Assembly: GCA_023392995.1 (NCBI GenBank)
Contig: JAEWMZ010000201.1
Coordinates: 1 to 21,963 of the forward strand
Source: Bacillota bacterium
GTDB lineage: Bacteria > Bacillota > Clostridia > Lachnospirales > Lachnospiraceae
DNA: 21,963 nt
Direction: 5' to 3'
Each line of letters opens with the position of its first letter. Position 1 is the first letter of the stretch. The position numbers were made by a program, and so were the translations under genes. Shown piece after piece: positions 15,352 through 21,963 of this stretch. The notes beneath the pieces were generated by a model that worked only from the letters and a program-made list of their open reading frames with translations, did not search any database and was not told where the DNA came from.

Positions 15352-16035
15352 TTATTTTGTCTTTATAATTGCTGTCGTATAATAGCCGGAGGAATCCGGT
15401 ATTTCATCTATTCCTCTCATGATCCTTTCTTCCTTCATACCACAGTTCTCAATCACAGCTACCTGATAGTTATTGTTCCTGGCAATTGCTTTGATCTCCT
15501 TTAGCTTCGTCCCTGCCTTCATCAAAATCTTTGTTCCTGGCAGCTCCATGCTTTCAGACAATCCATAGGTAGCCGGGATGATATGTATCTCATCCTCTGC
15601 CTCTCCCAAGGAAATGCCTAAGGTAGCGCCAATGGCGCAGAAAGAAGGTATTCCGCTTACAATCTCCGCAGCATAACCTTTCTCCCGAATCTTCTTATCC
15701 AGATACATATAAGTCGAATATATCGTAGGATCACCCAGGGTCAAGAATACAATCACCTTACCCTCATCTAATTTTGCGGTTACCAGTTCCTCATTTTTTC
15801 GGCGGCTTTCTCCCAGGATCAGCTTATCCTTCGTCATCGGATATTCCAGATACAGACACTCCTTTAAGTCAAGCTCAGGATAAGCACCTTTTGCAATCTC
15901 ATAAGCAACACAGGCTTCCTTACTCTTGTTGGGTAGTGCCAGGATGTCACATTCCGACATTAGTCTTACCGCTTTTAATGTTAATAATTCCGGATCTCCC
16001 GGTCCAACTCCAATACCGTATAATTTTCCAGTCAT
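15352..16035 (-). CDS. cbiL: Cobalt-precorrin-2 C20-methyltransferase (CobI/CbiL)
   Basis: A 227-residue SAM-dependent tetrapyrrole methylase that adds the C20 methyl to cobalt-factor II/precorrin-2, an early step of corrin synthesis in the cytoplasm. Family features are the N-terminal LYGIGVGPGDPELLTLKAV motif, GKVIVFLTLGDPTIYSTYMY (SAM-binding GDP loop), EIVSGIPSFCAIGA and the C-terminal VIENCGMKEERI. The size fits CbiL. The start ATG at 16035 has AAGGAG 6 nt upstream. It is the last gene before the terminator. The 270-bp gap from cbiC is unusually long for this operon and is filled by a palindromic element. The anaerobic form is inferred because CbiG lies in the same operon. Confidence 0.94.
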   Translation of the reverse strand: MTGKLYGIGVGPGDPELLTLKAVRLMSECDILALPNKSKEACVAYEIAKGAYPELDLKECLYLEYPMTKDKLILGESRRKNEELVTAKLDEGKVIVFLTLGDPTIYSTYMYLDKKIREKGYAAEIVSGIPSFCAIGATLGISLGEAEDEIHIIPATYGLSESMELPGTKILMKAGTKLKEIKAIARNNNYQVAVIENCGMKEERIMRGIDEIPDSSGYYTTAIIKTK

Positions 16036-16055
16036 ATATAGCTCCTTCTACTATC

Positions 16056-16252
16056 TAAGATTCGATGTCAAAAGTTATTCAAGAAATTTTGCAATGAATA
16101 TGTGTGTATATATATCCAGATGGCGCAGACCGGCATCTATGAATCGACTTCTTTTTAGGCGATTCATGGAATGGTAAGGCAAGTCCAGATGGATATATAT
16201 GCATGCATATTCATTCCAAGACATAAATCTGACTTTTGACACTCGAATCCTA
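16056..16252. repeat. Long palindromic element (family B) between cbiC and cobI
   Basis: About 193 bp with TA at both ends. The outer arms AGATTCGATGTCAAAAGT (from 16058) and ACTTTTGACACTCGAATCC (to 16250) pair almost perfectly. Further in, AATGAATATGTGTGTATAT pairs with ATATATGCATGCATATTCAT, followed by ATCCAGATGG with CCAGATGGAT. An apical stem TGAATCG/CGATTCA encloses a T-rich loop. The sequence is unlike family A. It is probably a MITE-like insertion that now lies in the operon transcript, where it would form one very long hairpin. Confidence 0.75.
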
Positions 16253-16305
16253 TCATAATGATTGCGAAACTCAAAAATCACTCCAATCATTGCGCTTTAT
16301 AATTA

Positions 16306-16944
16306 CTATCTATCCTTATCCAACATATATAGCAATGCATTACAGATTGCAGCGGCTACATTACTTCCACCTTTTCTGCCTCTTGCAACGATATGGGGGC
16401 AGCCGGATTCTATAATCAGCTCCTTGGACTGAACGACATTAACAAAGCCCACGGGCACACCTATGATGAGGGCAGGATTTAATTTCTTCTCTTCCATAAG
16501 CTCATAGAGCCTTACCAAGGCAGTAGGTGCATTACCGATTGCAAAGATGAATTCCTTATTCATTAGAGAAGCCTTATCCATGCTTGCCGTGGCTCTTGTA
16601 GTTCCCTTCTCTTTTGCAGTCTTCGCAATATCTTCGTCGGACATGAAGCAGAATACTTCACCGCCATACCTTTGCAGCACCTTCTTATTAATACCCGCCT
16701 TTGCCATCTGGGTATCCGTTACAATAGATGCCCCTCTTTTTAAAGCCTCCAGCGCCTTTTCCACCACATTCTCTGAAAATGTCAATGTGTCTGCATATTC
16801 AAAGTCCGCCGTGGTATGAATCACTCTCTTAATAATAGGCGCCTTCTCCTCATCAAGAATTCTGGAGCCAAGCTCCTCTGTAATGATTTCAAAGCTTCTT
16901 TGTTCGATTTCCATTGGCAGTACCTGTTCCAGCTCTATTTTCAT
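16306..16944 (-). CDS. cbiC: Cobalt-precorrin-8 methylmutase (CbiC/CobH)
   Basis: A 212-residue enzyme moving the methyl group from C11 to C12 to give cobyrinic acid. The N-terminus VLPMEIEQRSFEIITEEL and the motif RVIHTTADFEYAD carry the family histidine at H43, the position of the catalytic His in CobH. The C-terminal IVARGRKGGSNVAAAICNALL is also typical. Start choice: the ATG at 16944 has GGTGAT 4-5 nt upstream and gives the usual length and N-terminus; a GTG at 16974 has no RBS and would add 10 atypical residues. It follows cbiA by 53 nt. A hairpin and the palindromic element follow the stop codon, so cobI expression may be reduced or delayed relative to cbiC. Confidence 0.95.
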   Translation of the reverse strand: MKIELEQVLPMEIEQRSFEIITEELGSRILDEEKAPIIKRVIHTTADFEYADTLTFSENVVEKALEALKRGASIVTDTQMAKAGINKKVLQRYGGEVFCFMSDEDIAKTAKEKGTTRATASMDKASLMNKEFIFAIGNAPTALVRLYELMEEKKLNPALIIGVPVGFVNVVQSKELIIESGCPHIVARGRKGGSNVAAAICNALLYMLDKDR

Positions 16945-16997
16945 TTTATCACCAAAACCTTTCCATTCTTTCACTTTTAGGGAATTATAAAACTATA

Positions 16998-18404
16998 CTA
17001 TTGATGAATATTTTCATACACTTGATGTAAATTCCTTCGCTGTTCATCTGCATAATTTAAACAGCTTTGCAGAAATCCGTAGGGCATCTTAGGATTAGAG
17101 TAATAGTACAGATGGGGAAAGCCAGCCGCCAGCCGATCATTCCCGTGGATACAATCCCACTGGGTATCACGAAGAGGTTTCTTTGCCAAGAAGCTGTTGC
17201 CGCAGCTGCTGCTGTCAAAATAATGGAATTCGTGTCCTCGGGTCTTCTCACCCTCTGACGCCAGCATCTGATCCTGCTTCGATGTTAACGTGATATATCC
17301 GAAGCGATTCAGCCGCTCGGTCTTATAAACTTTGCCTGAGATGGCACCCACCATTGTATGACTTACTTTATCCATATCCTCCATCGTATCGTGAAGATAC
17401 ATAAAACCGCCGCATTCTGCAATACAGGGCAAACCCTTTAATAAACTCTCTTTGATCGAAGCTCTCAGGCTCTCGTTATCGCTTAACTGCTTTGCCGCTA
17501 GTTCCGGATAACCGCCCCCCAGGATAAGACCGCTGATTCCAGACGGCAATTCCTTATCATGCAAGGGTGAAAATTCCACCAAGTTAGCTCCCATCACTTT
17601 TAACAGCTCCAGATTGTCCTGATAATAAAAGCAAAAAGCTTCATCCCTGGCTACTGCAATCACCGGGCTGCCTTCAATTTTAGGCAACTCGGGCGGATCA
17701 TAGGTAAGCTCTTCCACGCAATTTGCTATGTTCCAGATCTGATCCAGATCTAAGGTTTCCTCAAAGACCTTAGCCAGTTCATCCAGTTTTTCCTGCAGAT
17801 GATCCACCTTTTCCGGGGTCACCAGACCCAGGTGCCTGCTTTCGATTACTAGATCACGGACAAAGGGCACATATCCTAACGCCTTGACCGGCAGCTCTGC
17901 CTCCAGTACTTCCTTAATATCTTCATATATCTTGGGAGACATTTGATTCAGGATCACACCGACAATTCTACTATCCTTCTTATATTCAAGAAATCCTTTA
18001 ATCATTGCAATTACGGAGAGGCTCATTCCCTTGCAGTTCACGACCAGAATTACCGGAGTTTTCGTTACCTTCGCCAACTCATAGCTGGACGCCTGCGTCG
18101 AGGTTCCCTTCATCCCGTCATAATAGCCCATAACCCCTTCAATCACAGACAGGTCAGCATCCTTTGCAGTTTTCCCAAACAGGTATTTTACTGTCTCCTC
18201 CTCACAAAAAAAGGTATCCAGATTGCGTGATTTCGCACCTATGATTTCCGAGTGAAACATGGGGTCGATGTAATCAGGCCCGCATTTAAAGGAGGCCATA
18301 CGGTACCCCCGGTTTTGAAAGGCTCGCAGTATTCCGCAGGTCACCAGGGTCTTTCCGCTGCCGCTGGAAGCCCCACTGATCATAACTCTAGGCAGTTTCA
18401 TCAT
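16998..18404 (-). CDS. cbiA: Cobyrinate a,c-diamide synthase (CbiA)
   Basis: A 468-residue two-domain amidotransferase that amidates the a and c carboxylates of cob(II)yrinate using ATP and glutamine. The N-terminal synthase domain has the P-loop GASSGSGKT (11-19), FKCGPDYIDPMFH (39-51) and EGVMGYYDG (89-97). The C-terminal class I glutaminase domain has nucleophile C331 in AECGGFMYL and H431 in FPHLYYYSNP as the probable triad histidine. The start ATG at 18404 has GGGAGAG 6 nt upstream; an ATG one codon later is also possible. It is separated from the cbiJET gene by about 200 bp holding palindromic repeat copy 3. Length and motifs are normal for the family. Confidence 0.96.
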   Translation of the reverse strand: MMKLPRVMISGASSGSGKTLVTCGILRAFQNRGYRMASFKCGPDYIDPMFHSEIIGAKSRNLDTFFCEEETVKYLFGKTAKDADLSVIEGVMGYYDGMKGTSTQASSYELAKVTKTPVILVVNCKGMSLSVIAMIKGFLEYKKDSRIVGVILNQMSPKIYEDIKEVLEAELPVKALGYVPFVRDLVIESRHLGLVTPEKVDHLQEKLDELAKVFEETLDLDQIWNIANCVEELTYDPPELPKIEGSPVIAVARDEAFCFYYQDNLELLKVMGANLVEFSPLHDKELPSGISGLILGGGYPELAAKQLSDNESLRASIKESLLKGLPCIAECGGFMYLHDTMEDMDKVSHTMVGAISGKVYKTERLNRFGYITLTSKQDQMLASEGEKTRGHEFHYFDSSSCGNSFLAKKPLRDTQWDCIHGNDRLAAGFPHLYYYSNPKMPYGFLQSCLNYADEQRRNLHQVYENIHQ

Positions 18405-18435
18405 TGCTAACTCTCCCTTCTACTAAAGCTAATTA

Positions 18436-18587
18436 TAGGTAATCGCGAAACCATTTAGTTTTTGAAATTGAATACACAACAAATGCTATTTCTTCGCTCC
18501 AACGCTTCCTTCGGGCTTAGCTTCCGCTTCGAAACAGCATTTGTTGTGTATTCAATAGCTTCACTTAACGAGTTTTGCAAGTACCTA
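18436..18587. repeat. Palindromic repeat element, full copy 3 (family A)
   Basis: A 150-bp TA-flanked element in the gap between cbiJET and cbiA, inside the cobalamin operon. Terminal arms are AGGTAATCGCGAAAC and GTTTTGCAAGTACCT. The 21-bp inner stem (18467-18487 with 18536-18556) is perfect and differs from copy 1 at four positions, all compensated on the other arm. The 48-nt loop matches copy 2 closely. In the operon mRNA it would form a long hairpin just downstream of cbiJET. Confidence 0.88.
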
Positions 18588-18602
18588 AAAGCTAATTAAG
18601 GT

Positions 18603-20600
18603 CTAGCTATTCCTATCTCCTGCGGTAAAAGAAATAATATAAACCGGGTTCTGACCCATCATCATGTGATAATTTCCTAATGCCTGAGCCTTTGATACCG
18701 ATACCTGGACAAATTCTGCATCTGCAATTCCCAGTGCTTTTACCTCTTCCACTGCTTCTGCCACAGTCTCAAGGGCAATCGCATTGATTACGACCCGGAT
18801 CATAGGGTTCCTCTCCAGAAGCTGTATTAGAATACTTCTCATATTCCCGGTGCTTCCGCCGATAAAGGCATGGCTCGGGACAGGCAAATCCTTCATTGCA
18901 TCCGGTGCCAGACCTTCGATTACCGTTAGATTATCAACTCCGAATTTTCTTTTATTTTCTTCAATTAATTCGACTGCTTCCTTCTTCTTCTCAATGGCAT
19001 ATACTCTGCCCTGATTCGCCAGTAATGCCAGCTCTATTGACACTGATCCGGTGCCGGCACCAATATCATAGATGACTGACGATCTATTTAACCTCATTTT
19101 TGAGATGGAGATACTTCTAACCTCTTCCTTCGTCATCGGCACTTTACCGCGGATGAATGCCTCATCCGGGAGTCCAGGAGTGATAACCGCAGCTTTTGCA
19201 GCGGGATTTTCAATCAATACGGCACACAATTCAGAGAAATCCTGTTCCAACAGCTCCTCCGGCGTACCCCGAATAATTCGTTCCTCCGGATAGGATAAGC
19301 GTTCCCCCACCGAAAGCATAACTTCCTTATATCCATACTCCAGTAGCCTCTCGCAAAGCTCCTTCATTCCCTGCTTTCCACCCATTAAGGTAAATACCTT
19401 CTCCTGTGTTCGAATGCCATGGAGGATATTTTCCTCCCTGCCGTGAATGCTGTAGAAGCTTACATCCTCCCAGGAGGTTTGCAATACCGCACACAAGTAG
19501 ATGCAGGAGGATATTCCGGGCAGCACAGTAACCTCGTAATCCTTTAACTCCTCCAGCAGTCTCTTTGCACCGCTGTAGAAACCGGTATCTCCGGATAAAG
19601 CAATTACGATATTCTTGTACTCTGGATGCTCCTTAATATATTCCCGGATTTCCACTGGTTTGTAGGACACCAGAGCCGGGCGTTCTTCCCTGCCCAGAGC
19701 CTCAATAATTCGTTCTGCTCCGATCAATAAATCCGCTTCCTGACAAGCCTGAAGTGCTTCCAATGTCATATTTCCTCTGGAGCCCATTCCGATTCCTATT
19801 AATGAAATATGCCGTTTTATCTTTAGCCCATATTCTCTGGTCAAGAGCTTTAGACATTGCTTATAGGATATTCCCTCTTCTTCCCTTGGCCGGCCTATCA
19901 CAATTGCCTTTGCCCCTGCCCGGATGCAGGCGTTTATTTTCTCAAGATATCCTCCGGCTTGCCCGGATTCCTTGGTTACCAGATACTTGGCATCGATTTG
20001 CTTTAGCATGGCATAATTTAATTCTTCTGAGAAGGGACCCTGCATGCAGATCAAATTCTTTCCTTCAAAGCCAAGCTCCGCGCACATAACTGCCACTTCC
20101 GGTGTAGATAGCACTCTGGCATAAAAGCGATTCTTATAATCAGGAACACTGGTATACTTTGCCAGCTCTTTACTTCCGGTGGTCAAAAGTGCATTCCCAT
20201 CCACTGACTTAAGATATTCTACCGCCGCTTCAACGGATTCCACATAAATAATATCTTCCTGTGCTCTCATACCTTCCTGTTCCGGCCTTAGGCTGTCTCT
20301 GAGCACTCGCAGATATTTCCTGCTTGTTTCTGTACAAGCCTTTTTTATATTCTCGGACACAATTACTGCAAAGGGATGGGTTGCATCAATCACAAGAGCT
20401 GCCTGCTCTGCTTCCAGGAGCTGCTTCATCTCTTCGGCATCCAATCTTGTTGAAGTTACACTTAGATTATCTCCCTTTGGTAAAAGCTTTTCTCCGTATT
20501 CCGTTGCCACACACACATGCACCTGGATTCCAGAACCAGCCAATTCCTCCGCCAAAGCCCTTCCTTCCACCGTACCTGCAAAGATTATGATTTTACTCAC
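18603..20600 (-). CDS. cbiJET: Trifunctional fusion: cobalt-precorrin-6A reductase (CbiJ) with C5- and C15-methyltransferases (CbiE, CbiT)
   Basis: A 665-residue fusion of three sequential corrin-ring enzymes. About residues 1-255 are CbiJ/CobK: FAGTVEGRALAEEL, DATHPFAVIVSENI, and TKESGQAGGYLEK motifs, reducing cobalt-precorrin-6A to 6B. About 262-460 are CbiE: LIGIGMGSRGNMTLEAL, SGDTGFYSGAKRLL, LPGISS, a tetrapyrrole methylase acting at C5. About 465-655 are CbiT: IRGKVPMTKEEVRSI, then the SAM site YDIGAGTGSVSIELAL, methylating C15 with decarboxylation at C12. CbiE-CbiT fusions (CobL-like) are common; the added CbiJ domain is less so. Start: GTG at 20600 is 6 nt from AAGGAGG, while TTG at 20603 is only 3 nt away. 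The RBS overlaps the cobJ stop, suggesting coupling. All three domains look intact. Confidence 0.94.
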   Translation of the reverse strand: MSKIIIFAGTVEGRALAEELAGSGIQVHVCVATEYGEKLLPKGDNLSVTSTRLDAEEMKQLLEAEQAALVIDATHPFAVIVSENIKKACTETSRKYLRVLRDSLRPEQEGMRAQEDIIYVESVEAAVEYLKSVDGNALLTTGSKELAKYTSVPDYKNRFYARVLSTPEVAVMCAELGFEGKNLICMQGPFSEELNYAMLKQIDAKYLVTKESGQAGGYLEKINACIRAGAKAIVIGRPREEEGISYKQCLKLLTREYGLKIKRHISLIGIGMGSRGNMTLEALQACQEADLLIGAERIIEALGREERPALVSYKPVEIREYIKEHPEYKNIVIALSGDTGFYSGAKRLLEELKDYEVTVLPGISSCIYLCAVLQTSWEDVSFYSIHGREENILHGIRTQEKVFTLMGGKQGMKELCERLLEYGYKEVMLSVGERLSYPEERIIRGTPEELLEQDFSELCAVLIENPAAKAAVITPGLPDEAFIRGKVPMTKEEVRSISISKMRLNRSSVIYDIGAGTGSVSIELALLANQGRVYAIEKKKEAVELIEENKRKFGVDNLTVIEGLAPDAMKDLPVPSHAFIGGSTGNMRSILIQLLERNPMIRVVINAIALETVAEAVEEVKALGIADAEFVQVSVSKAQALGNYHMMMGQNPVYIISFTAGDRNS

Positions 20601-20611
20601 CAAGCTCCTCC

Positions 20612-21346
20612 TTACTGTCCGATCTCATAGCCCCTTGGAGTGACCATGAATCCGTCAATTTCCTTGGTCTGAGAATTACCGATAAACACCGTTGTAAACA
20701 TGTCCACCGCTGTATCCCGAAGTTCACGTAAGGATAAGATTCTGCCTTCTTCCCCTTCTCTTCCGATATTAACTACCAGTCCACATACGGTATCTTCATT
20801 GGCATATTTTAATACTATGTCACAGGCCTTTTGTAAATAATCCGAACGCTTCTTGCTGGAGGGATTATATAAGCAGATTGCAAAATCTGCTTTTGCTGCA
20901 CATTCCAGTCTCTTCTCAATCTTCTCCCAGGGAGTTAAGAGGTCACTTAGGCTGATTACAGCAAAGTCGTGCATTAAAGGTGCCCCCAGCACGCTGCCGC
21001 CTGCCAGAGCTGCTGTAACCCCTGGTATTATTTCTACCGTGGTCTGGGGATATTTGCTGCCAAGCTCCAGCATGAGTCCTGACATACCGTAAACTCCTGC
21101 ATCTCCGCTGCATATCATGGCAACTGTCTTACCGGTGGAAGCTTCCTCAAATGCCAGGATGCAACGATCCACTTCTTTTTTCATCGGCGTGCTCATAAAC
21201 TTCTTATCCGGAAAATGCTCCTTTACCAGATCCACATACACCGTATATCCAATAATTGTATCGCTTCCCTCCATTGCTTTCACCGCTTTGATGGTCATCT
21301 GCTCATATTCACCCGGACCAATTCCGATTACATATATTTTATTCAA
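20612..21346 (-). CDS. cbiH: Cobalt-precorrin-3B C17-methyltransferase (CobJ/CbiH)
   Basis: A 244-residue SAM-dependent methylase that methylates C17 and drives ring contraction in corrin synthesis. Family motifs are YVIGIGPGEYEQMTIKAV (5-22), MICSGDAGVYGMSGLMLEL (SAM loop), EIIPGVTAALAGGSVLGAPLMHDFAVISLSD and AICLYNPSSKKRSDYL. The protein begins at a TTG at 21346, supported by AGGTGA 7 nt upstream, and overlaps the end of cbiG by 8 nt, so translation is probably coupled. The next gene starts 11 nt after its stop codon. Assigned to the anaerobic route because CbiG is adjacent; the domain is the single-domain form, without the extra C-terminal domain some CbiH proteins carry. Confidence 0.95.
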   Translation of the reverse strand: MNKIYVIGIGPGEYEQMTIKAVKAMEGSDTIIGYTVYVDLVKEHFPDKKFMSTPMKKEVDRCILAFEEASTGKTVAMICSGDAGVYGMSGLMLELGSKYPQTTVEIIPGVTAALAGGSVLGAPLMHDFAVISLSDLLTPWEKIEKRLECAAKADFAICLYNPSSKKRSDYLQKACDIVLKYANEDTVCGLVVNIGREGEEGRILSLRELRDTAVDMFTTVFIGNSQTKEIDGFMVTPRGYEIGQ

Positions 21347-21963
21347 AATAAATCACCTGCTCCCTTCTTGTTACGCTGACGGTAACCCCGTCCTTTGCTG
21401 TCTTCTCCTGAATCATCTGTCCATAGCCGCTTCCAAGAATGGCTGCTCGTTCACATACATTACCGACTCCGGTAACTGTTTTCACATACTCCGATTCTGT
21501 AAAGCTGCCGGAGACCTCTTCTAATTGAGAAGAAGTATATATTGTAAGCTCCAGCTTATATTTCTCACAAAACGCCAGAAGCCCCTGCTCATCTTTTTTC
21601 AAATCAATGGTGGCAACATTACGGACTGCATGAATGGAGATCTGATGCTGCTTTAGCACCTTAAGCACCAGACTCTCTATCTCCTCGAGAGACTTGCCCC
21701 TTTTGCAGCCTATGCCCAGGGTTATGACCCTTGGAATTAAGTGCAGTGTTTTGGAAAATAGATTATCCTTCTCATTCAGTGATATCCTGATCCCATATTC
21801 CTGCCCCTTCGCCGGTGCAATATAATCCGGCAGAGCACCCTTTAATTCAATATCACTGGCTATGCCAACCTCCTCATGCTTTAGGACTGCTGCAGAAATT
21901 CTTTTTGCAAATTCCATATTTGCAATAAATAAATGATTCTTAACCGCGAATACATCCACTGCA
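21339..21963 (-). CDS. cbiG: Cobalt-precorrin-5A hydrolase, C-terminal part (CbiG; 5' end outside window)
   Basis: About 207 residues of the C-terminal portion are visible. The frame remains open to the window edge and begins with AVDVFAVKNHL, an internal CbiG motif, so the true start lies beyond 21963. The later region contains LIPRVITLGIGCKRGK (the conserved glycine- and Cys-containing segment of the CbiG C-terminal domain), the VRNVATIDLKKDEQGL motif, and VTGVGNVCERAAIL. The enzyme opens the delta-lactone ring of cobalt-precorrin-5A with loss of acetaldehyde, a step specific to the anaerobic pathway, which makes this gene diagnostic of that route. It overlaps cobJ/cbiH by 8 nt. Confidence 0.93.
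   Translation of the reverse strand, partial: AVDVFAVKNHLFIANMEFAKRISAAVLKHEEVGIASDIELKGALPDYIAPAKGQEYGIRISLNEKDNLFSKTLHLIPRVITLGIGCKRGKSLEEIESLVLKVLKQHQISIHAVRNVATIDLKKDEQGLLAFCEKYKLELTIYTSSQLEEVSGSFTESEYVKTVTGVGNVCERAAILGSGYGQMIQEKTAKDGVTVSVTRREQVIYFE

Noticed and set aside
16075..16290. 71-codon minus-strand frame between cbiC and cobI
   Set aside because: It is composed of the arms of the family B palindrome, so its composition reflects the repeat; there is no family resemblance.
16257..16291. Hairpin AATGATTG/CAATCATT containing ATTGCGAAAC, possibly a third deleted family A copy
   Set aside because: Only about 10 bases match the family A terminal arm, the TA-bounded ends are not clear, and the second arm matches its own partner rather than the family consensus.
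7737..18587. CRISPR array suggested by repeated similar sequences
   Set aside because: The copies are about 150 bp long, kilobases apart, in separate intergenic gaps, with no regular spacers and no cas genes.

Overview
The window looks like chromosomal DNA of a low-GC Gram-positive anaerobe, most likely a Clostridia/Lachnospiraceae member. The signs are AGGAGG-type ribosome binding sites, AT-rich intergenic DNA, consensus sigma-A promoters, lipoprotein sugar-binding proteins, a YesM/YesN-type sensor system and the anaerobic (cobalt-early, Cbi-type) cobalamin pathway. The species is inferred, not proven. Every gene I can support lies on the minus strand, so the window is transcribed from high to low coordinates.

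Region 1 (21963 to about 15303) is the 3' part of a cobalamin operon: cbiG (5' end outside the window), cobJ/cbiH, a triple fusion of CbiJ, CbiE and CbiT, cbiA, cbiC and cobI/cbiL. It ends at a strong intrinsic terminator (15303-15348). Long palindromic repeat elements sit in two of its intergenic gaps.

Region 2 (about 15302 to 13529) is a single gene for an AraM/EgsA-like glycerol-1-phosphate dehydrogenase, bounded by terminators. Its upstream region carries one full and one internally deleted copy of a palindromic repeat.

Region 3 (13223 to 5047) is a sugar or sugar-alcohol catabolic operon. It has a consensus promoter (13195-13223), a zinc polyol-type dehydrogenase, a ribose-type ABC importer (lipoprotein, double ATPase, permease), a short-chain dehydrogenase resembling arabinitol/sorbose reductases, and an AraB-type ribulokinase, then a terminator. 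No isomerase or epimerase is present. This fits a pentitol pathway in which the alcohol is imported, oxidised to a ketopentose and phosphorylated.

Region 4 (5028 to 1) has its own consensus promoter and encodes a sensing system: a sugar-binding lipoprotein, two tandem YesM/LytS-type histidine kinases, and a YesN-type response regulator cut by the window edge. The first kinase keeps its phosphoacceptor histidine, but its ATP-binding domain appears degenerate. The second looks intact. The system probably controls region 3.

The most unusual signals are the split-looking kinase pair and a family of ~150-bp palindromic repeats. These repeats have three full copies and one deletion derivative. Their 21-bp stems covary around a conserved 48-nt loop, and every copy is flanked by TA. 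A second, unrelated ~193-bp palindromic element, also TA-flanked, lies between cbiC and cobI.
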